From UMGS1279 sp045536815 (GTDB taxonomy: Bacteria; Bacillota; Clostridia; Oscillospirales; Acutalibacteraceae), in the NCBI GenBank assembly GCA_045536815.1, contig JAZSOH010000004.1:1-64000 (forward strand): 64,000 nucleotides of DNA, read 5' to 3'. The position numbers were made by a program, and so were the translations under genes. Shown here piece after piece: positions 8,680-16,798 of the stretch; positions within the stretch are counted from its first letter, which is position 1; the number at the start of each line of letters is the position of its first letter. The notes beneath the pieces were generated by a model. That model saw only the letters and a program-made list of their open reading frames with translations, did not search any database and was not told the DNA's origin.

Positions 8680-9621
8680 GTGGTGGCGAGAATTAAACTT
8701 TTCAAAAAACTTAAGTTCTATACCTGCCTTATTATCGTTATTTTACTGGGTGTTTGGTATTTTAACGGAAATGACGTAAATCTAAAACCCGAAAATATCT
8801 CGTCAAGCCCTTCGGGTGACGGCGGCACCTTATCGGTCAGCTTTTTGGATATAGGGCAGGGCGACTGCACTTTTGTTACTTTGCCCGACGGAAAAACCTT
8901 GCTTATAGACGCGGCGAATAATGGTGACGGCGATGAAATATCCGCATATTTAAAGCAAAATGGTACCGATAAGCTAGATTTTATTGTTGCTACCCACCCG
9001 CACGCCGACCATATAGGCGGTATGGCCGATATAATAAATTCATTTGAGGTTGGCAAGGTTTTTGCTCCCAAAATTGCTTACGGCGATATTCCAACCACAA
9101 AGGCCTATGAGAATTTTCTTTTAAGTGTTAAGGATAAAGGCCTTAAAATTACTACTGCCAAGGGCGGCGCCACTCTTTTTGAAGGCAAAGGCTACAAGGC
9201 TGAATGTTTTTCACCCAACAAGGACAAAAACGATGGTCTTAATAACTATTCCATCATTTTCAAACTAACCTACGGCGAAAATTCTTTTTTGTTCACGGGC
9301 GATGCAGAAAAAGAAGCAGAAGCTCAAGTTGTATCTAAAAAATATAATCTTTCTGCCGACGTTTTAAAGGTAGGCCATCACGGTAGCTCTTCTTCCACCT
9401 CGCCTAAGTTTTTGAAGGCTATTTCTCCAAAATATGCCGTGATTTCCTGTGGTAAAGATAACTCATATTCTCATCCACATAAGGAAACATTAGATATACT
9501 TTTAGAAAACAAAGTAAAAATATATAGAACCGATAAAGATAAAACCGTTACAGCCCTTTGTAACGGCGACGGGAAAATTTCTTTTAATACAAATATAGCA
9601 GGACCTTTAATGGGAGATTAG
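8680..9621 (+). CDS. Secreted/membrane-anchored metallo-beta-lactamase-fold hydrolase (ComEC C-terminal-like)
   Basis: A 313-residue protein with one N-terminal membrane segment (CLIIVILLGVWYF) and an external metallo-hydrolase domain. Seen: SFLDIGQGDCTFV, the zinc motif THPHADHIGG, LFTGDAEKEAE, VGHHGSSSSTSP and the final SYSHPHKETL. These match the stand-alone ComEC/Rec2-type competence hydrolases, which are thought to degrade one DNA strand or other phosphodiesters outside the cell. There is no ComEC channel here. The start is a GTG after AAAGGCGGTGAT; a second GTG one codon later is possible. It is tightly followed by pgeF. A paralogue lies at 48.1-49.0 kb. Confidence 0.82.
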   Translation: MVARIKLFKKLKFYTCLIIVILLGVWYFNGNDVNLKPENISSSPSGDGGTLSVSFLDIGQGDCTFVTLPDGKTLLIDAANNGDGDEISAYLKQNGTDKLDFIVATHPHADHIGGMADIINSFEVGKVFAPKIAYGDIPTTKAYENFLLSVKDKGLKITTAKGGATLFEGKGYKAECFSPNKDKNDGLNNYSIIFKLTYGENSFLFTGDAEKEAEAQVVSKKYNLSADVLKVGHHGSSSSTSPKFLKAISPKYAVISCGKDNSYSHPHKETLDILLENKVKIYRTDKDKTVTALCNGDGKISFNTNIAGPLMGD

Positions 9622-9623
9622 TT

Positions 9624-10448
9624 ATGTTAAAATCTAAAACTCTTAAAATTAACCAAAAAGGCGACCTTATTTATATCACCTTTCCAAATATGGAGGGGGA
9701 AAATATAACGGCGGCCTTTACAACCCGTATGGGTGGGGTTAGCACAGGCAAATTCGCCTCAATGAATATGGGTTTTTATAGCGGTGATGACAAAAATACA
9801 GTTTTAGAAAACTATAAAATTTTATTTGGCGCTTTAAAGCTCGACTACAAAAAGGCAGTTTTATCTCATCAAACACATACCGATAATATTAAAATAGTAA
9901 TAGAAAATGATATTGGTAAAGGCATAGTAAAAGAAAGGGATTTTTCGGATATTGATGGTCTTATCACTAATATAAAAGGTGTAACCCTTGTAACACAGTA
10001 TGCCGACTGCGTTCCGCTTCTTTTTTATGACCCCCAAAAACAGGTTGTTGCCACCTCGCACGCAGGTTGGAAGGGGACGGTTTTAGAAATCGGCCTTAAA
10101 ACCGTAAATAAAATGACCGAGGCTTTTGGTTGCAATCCCGAAAACATTAAGGCGGCGGTGGGTCCCAGTATTGGAAAGTGTTGCTACGAGGTTGACGACC
10201 CTGTGGCAAACAAAATAAAGGCTATCCCCTATTTAGATTTGAATAAACTGCTTTTAGATAAGGGTAGCGGCAAATATATGTTAGACCTTAGAGAAACAAA
10301 TAAGCAAATTCTTATAAAAGCAGGAATAAAAAAGGAAAACATTTGTGTTTCGGATATTTGCACTTGTTGTAACAGTCACTTTCTGCATTCACATAGAGCA
10401 ACCTTGGGAAATAGAGGGAATCTTGCCGCTATTATAACACTAAAATAA
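9624..10448 (+). CDS. pgeF: Peptidoglycan editing factor / purine nucleoside phosphorylase family (YfiH)
   Basis: A 274-residue protein of the Cu-oxidase_4 (YfiH/laccase-domain) family. The family's metal-site residues are visible: SHQTHTD, TQYADCVPLLFYD, TSHAGWKGTV, VGPSIGKCCYEV, and the late CTCCNSHFLHSHRATLGNRGN. Members are described as peptidoglycan editing factors in E. coli and as purine nucleoside phosphorylases/adenosine deaminases elsewhere. It starts 2 nt after the preceding hydrolase gene and is followed by rpiB, which would fit handling of ribose-phosphate from nucleosides, though that link is only inference. Confidence 0.88.
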   Translation: MLKSKTLKINQKGDLIYITFPNMEGENITAAFTTRMGGVSTGKFASMNMGFYSGDDKNTVLENYKILFGALKLDYKKAVLSHQTHTDNIKIVIENDIGKGIVKERDFSDIDGLITNIKGVTLVTQYADCVPLLFYDPQKQVVATSHAGWKGTVLEIGLKTVNKMTEAFGCNPENIKAAVGPSIGKCCYEVDDPVANKIKAIPYLDLNKLLLDKGSGKYMLDLRETNKQILIKAGIKKENICVSDICTCCNSHFLHSHRATLGNRGNLAAIITLK

Positions 10449-10472
10449 TTTGATTTTAAAGGAGACGTTAAA

Positions 10473-10916
10473 ATGAAAATCGCAATAGGAAACGACCATT
10501 CGGCAGTAGAGCTTAAAAAACATATTACAAAGTTTGTAGAGAATATGGGGCATACAGTTGTCAATTTCGGCACCGACACAACAGACTCTTGCGACTACCC
10601 TGAGTTTGGTGAAAAGGTTGGTATAGCCGTTTCAAAGGGCGAATGTGATTTGGGCATTTTAATTTGCGGAACAGGTATTGGAATTTCTCTCGCCGCAAAT
10701 AAGGTAAAGGGTGTTCGCGCCGCCGTTTGTTCAGAGCCATACTCGGCAAAGCTTACAAGAGAGCATAACAACGCCAACATAATTGCCTTTGGTGCGAGGG
10801 TTGTTGGTGAGGCTATGGCAGAGATGATTGTTGAAGCCTTTTTAACTGCCGAGTTTGAGGGTGACAGACACGCAAAAAGGGTTAATATGATAACCGAAAT
10901 TGAAAATAGAAACTAA
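10473..10916 (+). CDS. rpiB: Ribose-5-phosphate isomerase B
   Basis: A 147-residue isomerase (ribose-5-P to ribulose-5-P), close to the usual 149. Motifs: IGNDHSAVELK at the start, DYPEFGEKV, LICGTGIGISLAANK with the catalytic cysteine, and REHNNANIIAFGAR. A good GGAGACG ribosome site precedes the ATG. It is the last gene of the run from asnB or the hydrolase, closed by a strong bidirectional terminator. Confidence 0.95.
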   Translation: MKIAIGNDHSAVELKKHITKFVENMGHTVVNFGTDTTDSCDYPEFGEKVGIAVSKGECDLGILICGTGIGISLAANKVKGVRAAVCSEPYSAKLTREHNNANIIAFGARVVGEAMAEMIVEAFLTAEFEGDRHAKRVNMITEIENRN

Positions 10917-10931
10917 TATAACAATAAAGTA

Positions 10932-10971
10932 AAGCAAAAGCGCCGTAGATTGACCTACGGCGCTTTTGCTT
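10932..10971. terminator. Strong bidirectional terminator
   Basis: A 17-bp perfect stem (arms start AAGCAAAAGCGCCGTAG) with a 6-nt loop lies between rpiB and the converging ABC operon. The A and T runs are part of the stem. Confidence 0.9.
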
Positions 10972-11717
10972 TAGGCGTTGTATCTGTTTAAAAAGATTCT
11001 TGTTCTTTCGTTTTTGGGATTATCAATAACCTCACTAGGTGTGCCCTCTTCTACAATATGGCCATCATCCATAAAAATAATTTTGTCAGACACCTCTTTA
11101 GCGAACTCAATCTCATGAGTAACAATAATCATTGTACTGTCACTTCCTTTAAGTCCTCTAATAACCTTTAAAACCTCGCCTGTAAGCTCGGGGTCGAGCG
11201 CACTTGTAGGTTCGTCAAAGCAAAGAATATGCGGGTTTAGCGCAAGTGCTCTGGCTATGGCCACCCTTTGTTGCTGACCGCCCGAAAGCTGACAGGGATA
11301 GTGACTTATTCTATCAGATAGGCCTACCTTTTCTATTAAGGATTTAGCATTTTTTTCTATTTCTTCCGGACTACCCTTTCCTTGAAGAGTTGGGGCAAGC
11401 GTTACATTTTTAAGCACATTATACTGTGGGAATAAATTAAACTGCTGGAAAACAAGACCAAAATGCAGCCTGCTTTCTCTAATTTCTTTGTCTGTTAATT
11501 TCTTTTCGGCATCAAAAACGGTTTTACCTGCAACCTTAATTGTTCCCGCTTCTGCTCTTTCTAAAAAGTTAAGACAACGAAGAAGTGTGGTTTTACCACT
11601 TCCCGAAGAGCCGATTATTGACAAAACTTCGCCTTTTTCTAGGGAAAAATCTATGCCTTTTAAGACATCAACCTTACCGAAGCTTTTTCTAATTCCGTTT
11701 ACTTCTAAAATTGCCAA
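10971..11717 (-). CDS. Polar amino-acid ABC transporter ATP-binding protein
   Basis: A 248-residue GlnQ/HisP-type ATPase that powers the adjacent permease. Walker A is IGSSGSGKTTLLR, the Q-loop VFQQFNLFP, the ABC signature LSGGQQQRVAIARAL, Walker B ILCFDEPTSALD, and the H-loop IVTHEIEFA. It is the last gene of a three-gene minus-strand operon (binding protein, permease, ATPase), 12 nt after the permease gene. The substrate is not fixed by the ATPase. Confidence 0.95.
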   Translation of the reverse strand: MAILEVNGIRKSFGKVDVLKGIDFSLEKGEVLSIIGSSGSGKTTLLRCLNFLERAEAGTIKVAGKTVFDAEKKLTDKEIRESRLHFGLVFQQFNLFPQYNVLKNVTLAPTLQGKGSPEEIEKNAKSLIEKVGLSDRISHYPCQLSGGQQQRVAIARALALNPHILCFDEPTSALDPELTGEVLKVIRGLKGSDSTMIIVTHEIEFAKEVSDKIIFMDDGHIVEEGTPSEVIDNPKNERTRIFLNRYNA

Positions 11718-11729
11718 GGCATATCCCCC

Positions 11730-12422
11730 CTATTTAAAGTAACTAAGTTTCTTTTCAATTTTACTGAAAAGTAATGTTAAAATTCCGCTAAAGGCAAGAT
11801 AATAAACCGCAGTAAAGAATAGCGGCCATATTTCGCCCGAAATACCGCGAGACCCCTTAAGGAAGGACTGACCCGCCCAAATTATTTCCTGAAGAGCGAT
11901 AATTCTTGCAAGAGATGTATCTTTTACAAGGGTAATTATTTCGTTAGACATTGGCGGAACGATTCGTTTTATCATTTGAAGGAGGGTTACCTTAAAAAAG
12001 ATTTGTGTTTTAGTAAAGCCAAGCACCTCGCCCGCCTCAAACTGCCCTTGGGGAACACCCTGAATTCCGCCCCTGTAAATTTCAGAAAAATAACAGGCGT
12101 AATTAAAAATAAAGGCAACCGAAGCCGCAACAAATCTTCCACTCTCGCCGCTTCCCCAAATATTATTATCAAAAACTATACCGGGGAAGTAATAAATAAT
12201 GATAAGCTGAATCATCAAAGGAGAGCCTCTAACAATCCAAACGACCACCTTCACAAAAGAGCTAATGGGTTTAAATTTTGACATTGAGCCAAATGCAATT
12301 AAAAGTCCAAGCGGTATTGAGCCTAAAAGGGTTACGAAAAACAGTTTTAGCGTTTGCAAAAGACCCGAATTTATAGCATCAAATACTATTGGAAACTGTT
12401 CAATAAATTTTGTAAAATCCAT
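11730..12422 (-). CDS. Polar amino-acid ABC transporter permease
   Basis: About 230 residues with several membrane spans and the HisM/GlnP family pattern: GLLQTLKLFFVTLLGSIPLG at the N-terminus, WIVRGSPLMIQLIIIYY, and the EAA coupling loop GQFEAGEVLGFTKTQIFFKV with LVKDTSLARII. I start at MDFTKF; a GTG six codons earlier is also in frame and neither has a strong ribosome site. The gene follows a terminator-like hairpin after the binding-protein gene, which would lower its expression relative to that gene. Confidence 0.92.
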   Translation of the reverse strand: MDFTKFIEQFPIVFDAINSGLLQTLKLFFVTLLGSIPLGLLIAFGSMSKFKPISSFVKVVVWIVRGSPLMIQLIIIYYFPGIVFDNNIWGSGESGRFVAASVAFIFNYACYFSEIYRGGIQGVPQGQFEAGEVLGFTKTQIFFKVTLLQMIKRIVPPMSNEIITLVKDTSLARIIALQEIIWAGQSFLKGSRGISGEIWPLFFTAVYYLAFSGILTLLFSKIEKKLSYFK

Positions 12423-12441
12423 AATTTTCTCATTTCGCACT

Positions 12442-12473
12442 AAAACAGAGGGCGGTATAAGCCGCTCTCTGTT
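12442..12473 (-). terminator. Intercistronic hairpin (partial terminator/attenuator) in the ABC operon
   Basis: On the minus strand, ACAGAGAGCGG pairs with CCGCCCTCTGT (one G-T pair) and is followed by TTTTA. Hairpins after the binding-protein gene are a usual way to keep it in excess over membrane components. Confidence 0.6.
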
Positions 12474-12520
12474 TGTGCCGTTTATTTGTTTATTCTAGTA
12501 TAATAGGAGATTTTTTAAAC

Positions 12521-13306
12521 TTATTTTTGTTCGATAAGTTTATCAGCAATTTTGTATGTTTCTGCACAAGCCTTCATAGAGCCGTCTGCATAAGAAGCCT
12601 TGAAGAACTCATTAAGCTTTTCAGCAAGGTCAGAGCCTTTTCTGAAGCCAACACCATACTCTTCACTGTTAAGGCTTGCAGCGTATGTAAGGTCTGCATA
12701 ACCGGTGCCTTCGCCTACCATTGCGGTAGCCATTAAATAGTCGATAATAGCGGCATCGCTTGTACCTGCTTTAACTTCGTTAAGTGCAGTAGCCTGGTCT
12801 TCAACTTCGGTGAATGAGAATTTGTAAGCCTCGGCTTGTTCTTTACCTGCAGAACCATTTTCAACTGCGAATTTAAGGTCTTTGCAAGCTTCTGCGGTCT
12901 GATAGTTAGCAGCTACATCTTTCTTAACAATAACAACCTGTGCATTGTTGAAATAGGGGTTAGAAGTTTCCATAGCCTCTTTAACTGCATCGGTAAGAGT
13001 CATACCATTCCAAACACAGTCAATGTTTTTACCGTCAAGCTCAAACACTTTGTTATCCCAGTTGATTTCAACAAACTCAACCTCAACACCAAGGCTTTTT
13101 GCAAACTTGGTTGCCATATCAGCATCAAAACCAATCCATTTGCCTTCGGCATCTTTATAGTCCATAGGAGCAAAGTCGGTAATACCAACAACAAGCTTAC
13201 CTTTTTCTTTAACATACTCCGAATCGGCTACATCTTTTTCTCCACATCCTACAAATACAGTTAGCATCATGGCAAGTGCCATTAAAATAGCAAGAATCTT
13301 TTTCAT
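12521..13306 (-). CDS. Amino-acid ABC transporter substrate-binding lipoprotein
   Basis: A 261-residue SBP_bac_3 protein. Its lipoprotein signal ends in TVFVGC, with Cys the lipidation site. The mature domain starts GKLVVGITDFAPMDYKD and contains GFDADMATKFAKSLG, FVEINWDNK and DCVWNGMTLT, as in glutamine/cystine/polar amino-acid binders. I use the ATG with GGAGG 8 nt upstream. A TTG five codons earlier overlaps that site. A consensus promoter lies upstream, making this the first gene of the operon. Confidence 0.93.
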   Translation of the reverse strand: MKKILAILMALAMMLTVFVGCGEKDVADSEYVKEKGKLVVGITDFAPMDYKDAEGKWIGFDADMATKFAKSLGVEVEFVEINWDNKVFELDGKNIDCVWNGMTLTDAVKEAMETSNPYFNNAQVVIVKKDVAANYQTAEACKDLKFAVENGSAGKEQAEAYKFSFTEVEDQATALNEVKAGTSDAAIIDYLMATAMVGEGTGYADLTYAASLNSEEYGVGFRKGSDLAEKLNEFFKASYADGSMKACAETYKIADKLIEQK

Positions 13307-13361
13307 AATTTTTTCCTCCAATTTGTTTTGTTTTAGTTCTTTACTCTGCTAAAGTGTTAAC

Positions 13362-13390
13362 ATAATAACATATAAAAGAAGGTTTGTCAA
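13362..13390 (-). promoter_or_regulatory. Strong promoter of the amino-acid ABC operon
   Basis: On the minus strand, TTGACA and TATTAT are spaced 17 bp, about 55 bp before the lipoprotein start. No operator is apparent. Confidence 0.75.
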
Positions 13391-13476
13391 CCCCTTTTTC
13401 TAAAAATTTTTAAATTTTTTCGATTTTTTCAAAAAACACCGATAAAAAGGCTAAAAAACCGCTTAAAAACAAGAAA

Positions 13477-13503
13477 AAAGCGAGGAGATTTCCCCGCTTT
13501 TTT
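13477..13503 (-). terminator. Terminator of the SDR gene
   Basis: On the minus strand, AAAAAAGCGGGG and CCTCGCTTTTTT pair (one G-T) around a short loop, just after the SDR stop codon. Confidence 0.75.
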
Positions 13504-13516
13504 ACATATAATCAAT

Positions 13517-14314
13517 TTACTTTGTCCTTAAATTTTTATTGTTCTTTGGCTTTTTTTGTTGGCTACACCAAACGCTCATAACAATACTGTGTGGTAAAAG
13601 CTTAACTAGCCTAACCTGATTTTTAATAGAAAATCCGTGAACCGAATAATCTTTTTTTGTTTTATACAAGTCCCTAAGACCTGTTTTAACTACATCCTTA
13701 GCCTCAAAAAGATGGTTGTAATACTGAACCTCATTACCGTTAGTTTTAAGTGCGTGGTCGAAAAACTCGGTCTTAACCCAACCCGGATTCATTGCCATCA
13801 TTCTTATTTTTCTGGCTTTAAGCTCTTTGTTGGCCGCCCTTGTATAACTTAAAACAAACGACTTAGTTGCGCCATAGGTTGCAATAAAGGGTACGGGTTG
13901 AAATGCCGAAAGGCTATCTAACTGTAAAATATGGCTTCCGCTTTGCATGAAAGGCAGTGTCAGTCTTGTCATAGCAACAAGGGCCTTACAGTTTAAATCA
14001 ATCATACGAAAATCTTCCACTAGTGGTATGGCATCAAATTTTCCGAACTTACCAAACCCTGCCGCATTTACCAAGAGCTTAACGTTTGGCTTTTCGCTTT
14101 CTAAAAGATTTTTATACACCTCAAAGCTTTTTTCGTCTAAAAGGTCTAAGCTAATTGGACGAACAGCGGTGGTCACCTGTTCTTTTAAAGAATTTAGTGC
14201 TTCTGTTCTTCTTGCAATTACCCAAATCTCGTCAACCTTCACATAATTTGAAAGTTCTAAAACAAACTCTCTACCCATACCCGAAGATGCGCCGGTTACA
14301 ACTGCTATATCCAT
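13517..14314 (-). CDS. Short-chain dehydrogenase/reductase (SDR)
   Basis: A 265-residue classical SDR. Seen: the nucleotide-binding TGASSGMGREF, NAAGFGKFG (NNAG equivalent), the catalytic YGATKSFV (YxxxK) with LQLDSLSAFQ providing the Ser, and MNPGWVKTEFF. The substrate is unknown; similar clostridial SDRs are annotated only by family. It stands alone on the minus strand upstream of the ABC operon and ends in its own terminator. Confidence 0.88.
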   Translation of the reverse strand: MDIAVVTGASSGMGREFVLELSNYVKVDEIWVIARRTEALNSLKEQVTTAVRPISLDLLDEKSFEVYKNLLESEKPNVKLLVNAAGFGKFGKFDAIPLVEDFRMIDLNCKALVAMTRLTLPFMQSGSHILQLDSLSAFQPVPFIATYGATKSFVLSYTRAANKELKARKIRMMAMNPGWVKTEFFDHALKTNGNEVQYYNHLFEAKDVVKTGLRDLYKTKKDYSVHGFSIKNQVRLVKLLPHSIVMSVWCSQQKKPKNNKNLRTK

Positions 14315-14347
14315 AAATTTAAACTCCTTTTTAAAAGGTTTACTCTC

Positions 14348-14728
14348 TTATCGGCTAAAGGCCGCCAAACATTCGTCTGTAATTTCTTTAGGTCGGCAAA
14401 TTTCAATACCTACAACACCATATTTTCTCTGTTCTTCAACAGAATAATATTGTTCCATATCAGACGGTGTTGCTTTATCAATATTTTCTTTTGTATACCC
14501 ACATTGTAATAAAGGTAAAGATTTATATAACTCCTTAAAAGAATTAAACCTATGCAATTTTACAACGGTTGTGTTAAGTGTTTCTCCGTTAGCAATATTG
14601 GTAAAAAGTATCTTATCGCCCGTTTTTAATTGTTGGCGCTTTTCATCATACAAACGAAGTTCAATTGTTTTCTCTCCACTCTTTATCATTTCAAACGGAG
14701 AAGAATTCAAATTCATTTTATGCACCAT
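14348..14728 (-). CDS. ASCH-domain protein
   Basis: About 126 residues, nearly all one ASCH domain. Seen: the basic MIKSGEKTIELRLYDEKRQQLKTGD split across strand and loop, ILFTNI, and the C-terminal YGVVGIEI. ASCH is a PUA-like beta-barrel associated with RNA binding or cytidine-derivative hydrolysis (YqfB). The lysine and arginine in KTIELR are the conserved groove residues. I choose the ATG of MVHKMN with TAGGATG upstream rather than the one three codons before. Its neighbours are an SDR and an S23-type gene, with no shared pathway visible. Confidence 0.78.
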   Translation of the reverse strand: MVHKMNLNSSPFEMIKSGEKTIELRLYDEKRQQLKTGDKILFTNIANGETLNTTVVKLHRFNSFKELYKSLPLLQCGYTKENIDKATPSDMEQYYSVEEQRKYGVVGIEICRPKEITDECLAAFSR

Positions 14729-14752
14729 TTTAATCATCCTAACAGATATAAT

Positions 14753-15100
14753 TTAACTGTTTTTTGTTTTAACAGTAGTAATAGATGATATTAGTTTTCT
14801 TCGTATTGTTCCACATTTACTTGTCAGAGATTTACATGCATATTCGTCAATCGCATTAACTTTGAATAAAACTTCAAGCCAATACTCAGTTTCATAGCAT
14901 TCCTTTAAAGCAATTTCTAATTTGCTTATAAAGTCTGCTTTGCTTTGAGCGTATTTTGCTTCATGTGAATTAGCACCAATGGAAGAACAAGAACGTAACA
15001 ACTGGTTTACAAAAACAGAACGTCCCTTTACACCATCGCAAACAGCAGTGGTCTCTACTGTTAATTCAATTGATAACTCTTTTATTGTTTTATTATCCAT
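14753..15100 (-). CDS. Four-helix-bundle protein of the 23S rRNA intervening-sequence (S23/IVP) family
   Basis: 115 residues, predicted all-helical, with the S23/IVP pattern: VNQLLRSCSSIGANSHEA, SKADFISKLEIALKECYE and TEYWLEVLF. The family was first seen encoded within 23S rRNA intervening sequences (e.g. Leptospira) and shares its fold with Avd of diversity-generating retroelements. Its molecular role is not established. It is not in an rRNA gene here. Its upstream region is an array of short hairpins separated by GCGATAT boxes, which supports a mobile, intervening-sequence-like origin. Confidence 0.8.
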   Translation of the reverse strand: MDNKTIKELSIELTVETTAVCDGVKGRSVFVNQLLRSCSSIGANSHEAKYAQSKADFISKLEIALKECYETEYWLEVLFKVNAIDEYACKSLTSKCGTIRRKLISSITTVKTKNS

Positions 15101-15112
15101 ATTTTTACCTCT

Positions 15113-15311
15113 TTTGCGATATGCTCGCTCTGCTCGCGCGATATATTTTAAAAAATGCGATATAACCTTACTATATTCGGTTGCGATATGATATAAATTC
15201 CTCTATCGTCCCGAAGGGACATATCGCATCAAAGATATATCGCATATGAAGTATATATCACAAATTCTATCAGGAATTTATATCGCGTAGAAACAGCGCA
15301 GCTGTTTCTAC
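15113..15311. repeat. Hairpin array with GCGATAT boxes (S23-gene-linked repeat element)
   Basis: Four GCGATAT boxes (15116, 15138, 15157, 15183) face four inverted boxes, ATATCGC at 15221, 15237, 15280 and ATATCAC at 15255. The centre is the tri-loop hairpin GTCCC-GAA-GGGAC. Small palindromes lie between several boxes (for example ATTTTAAAAAAT, ATC-AAA-GAT, AAATTC...GAATTT). GATATAAATTCCT at about 15189 recurs inverted at about 15272. The right edge is an 11-bp stem, GTAGAAACAGC/GCTGTTTCTAC, inside the last codons of rlmD. It is not CRISPR: boxes are 7 nt and the spacers are self-complementary. Confidence 0.75.
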
Positions 15312-16640
15312 ATGTCCCGTTCTTGGGAATAAATCTACAGGCTGATAACTTATAAGACTATATCCTAGTTTATTTAAAAGCTTTGTATCCCTTGCAAGTG
15401 TTGCGGGGTCGCAAGAAATATAAACAATCTTTTTTGGTTTAAAGCCATTTGCCACAGTATTTATAAGTTCCCCGTCGCAACCTTTCCTGGGAGGGTCTAA
15501 AATAACAATGTCGGGTGAGATGTTTTTACTTTCCAGCATTTTAACCGCCTTTGTAGCATCTGCCGCAAAAAACTCGGCATCTGAAAGGCCGCTTATCTTG
15601 GCATTTTCCTTCGCGTTTTCTATCGCGAACGGATTTATCTCAACACCGTAAAGCTTTTTATCCTTACCGCACAAATTTAAAACCGAAAGACCAATAGAGC
15701 CTATACCACAGTATAAGTCAAGAATAACCTTATCCTCATTCGAAATAAATTCACTGGCCTTTTTATAAAGAATTTCGGCCGCCGACCTATTCACTTGATA
15801 GAAAGCGGTTGGTGAAATATTTAGTTTTACACCACAAATAATATCAGTTATATAACCCTTTCCATAAAGAGTTTTGGTTTCTTCACCTAAAATAACATTA
15901 GTCTCTTCCTTATTTATATTAACCGAAAGGCAAGAAAAATTATTGGGAATAAAGGCTTTAAGGTCGCATATTAGTTCATCGCTTTGTGGTAAATCCTCGC
16001 CATTTATAACGGGCACAACCATTATTTCACCCGTTTGTTCAGCCCTTCTTATAATAATGTGGCGTAAAAGACCCTTATGGCTTTGCTCGTCATAGGCTGT
16101 GATTTTATTTCTTTCAGCCCAAAGACAAACTGTTTTCATAATCTCTTCGAAAATTTCAGGTTGAAGCTTACAGTCGTCATGGCAAATAACCCTATGGCTA
16201 TGCCTTGCAAAAAAGCCATAAGAGATTTTACCATCCTTCACGGTTATAGGATACTGCGCTTTATTTCGGTAACCCATAATTTCGGGAGAAGGTATAATCT
16301 CCAAAGGCGACTTGTCGACCCCACCTATACGGCGCATAGCATCTTCTACTGCTCTTTGCTTTACCTCAAGCTCCTTTTCATAAGAAATATGCCTAAATGC
16401 ACATCCGCCACAGCTTTTAAAAGCAGAGCAAGAAGTCTCGGTTCTATCCGCCGACGGAACAATTACCTCTAAAAGCTTTGCAACGGCATAGTTTTTCTTT
16501 ACCTTTATTACGTGGGCCAAAACTTTGTCGCCTACGGCGGTGCCTTGAACAAAAACAGCAAGCCCCGAAACCCTGCCTATTCCAACACCTTCGCCCGTAA
16601 GAGCTTCAATATTAAGTTCGATTTTATCATTCTTTTTCAT
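15270..16640 (-). CDS. rlmD: 23S rRNA (uracil-5-)-methyltransferase, RlmD/RumA type
   Basis: A 456-residue SAM-dependent RNA methyltransferase. An N-terminal TRAM domain (LNIEALTGEGVGIGRV) leads to a [4Fe-4S] motif with CSAFKSCGGCAF, then the SAM site ILDLYCGIGSIGLS, and the catalytic ILDPPRKGCD and YISCDPATLARD. The ending HVET is the conserved family end, but the last dozen codons are written by the hairpin-box repeat array. Clostridia carry several paralogues of this family, so the exact uridine is uncertain. The start has an AGGTGA ribosome site. Confidence 0.9.
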   Translation of the reverse strand: MKKNDKIELNIEALTGEGVGIGRVSGLAVFVQGTAVGDKVLAHVIKVKKNYAVAKLLEVIVPSADRTETSCSAFKSCGGCAFRHISYEKELEVKQRAVEDAMRRIGGVDKSPLEIIPSPEIMGYRNKAQYPITVKDGKISYGFFARHSHRVICHDDCKLQPEIFEEIMKTVCLWAERNKITAYDEQSHKGLLRHIIIRRAEQTGEIMVVPVINGEDLPQSDELICDLKAFIPNNFSCLSVNINKEETNVILGEETKTLYGKGYITDIICGVKLNISPTAFYQVNRSAAEILYKKASEFISNEDKVILDLYCGIGSIGLSVLNLCGKDKKLYGVEINPFAIENAKENAKISGLSDAEFFAADATKAVKMLESKNISPDIVILDPPRKGCDGELINTVANGFKPKKIVYISCDPATLARDTKLLNKLGYSLISYQPVDLFPRTGHVETAALFLRDINS

Positions 16641-16746
16641 ACATATTCACCTAAAATCAACTTAAAATCTATTTATCTAATAATAACACAAACCTTTAAA
16701 AATGTCCACAGCGCTACCGAAAATAATAATTTTTAAGCGACAGGTT

Positions 16747-16779
16747 ATGACATTTTTTTTAAACGCTTTAACCTATAAT
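16747..16779 (+). promoter_or_regulatory. spoIIG-type promoter with long spacer and possible 0A box
   Basis: ATGACA (5 of 6 to TTGACA) and a perfect TATAAT are 21 bp apart. The B. subtilis spoIIG promoter is known for a 22-bp spacer and activation by Spo0A~P. AGCGACA just upstream (16737-16743) is a 5 of 7 match, inverted, to the 0A box TGTCGAA. Spo0A control is inferred. Confidence 0.5.
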
Positions 16780-16798
16780 AATTTTGGTGGTGATAAAA

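Noticed and set aside
14753..15100. Avd accessory protein of a diversity-generating retroelement
   Set aside because: The fold is shared, but there is no reverse transcriptase, template repeat or variable repeat in the window.
15113..15311. CRISPR array
   Set aside because: Repeats are only 7 nt, change orientation mid-array, and the intervals are self-complementary; no cas genes.
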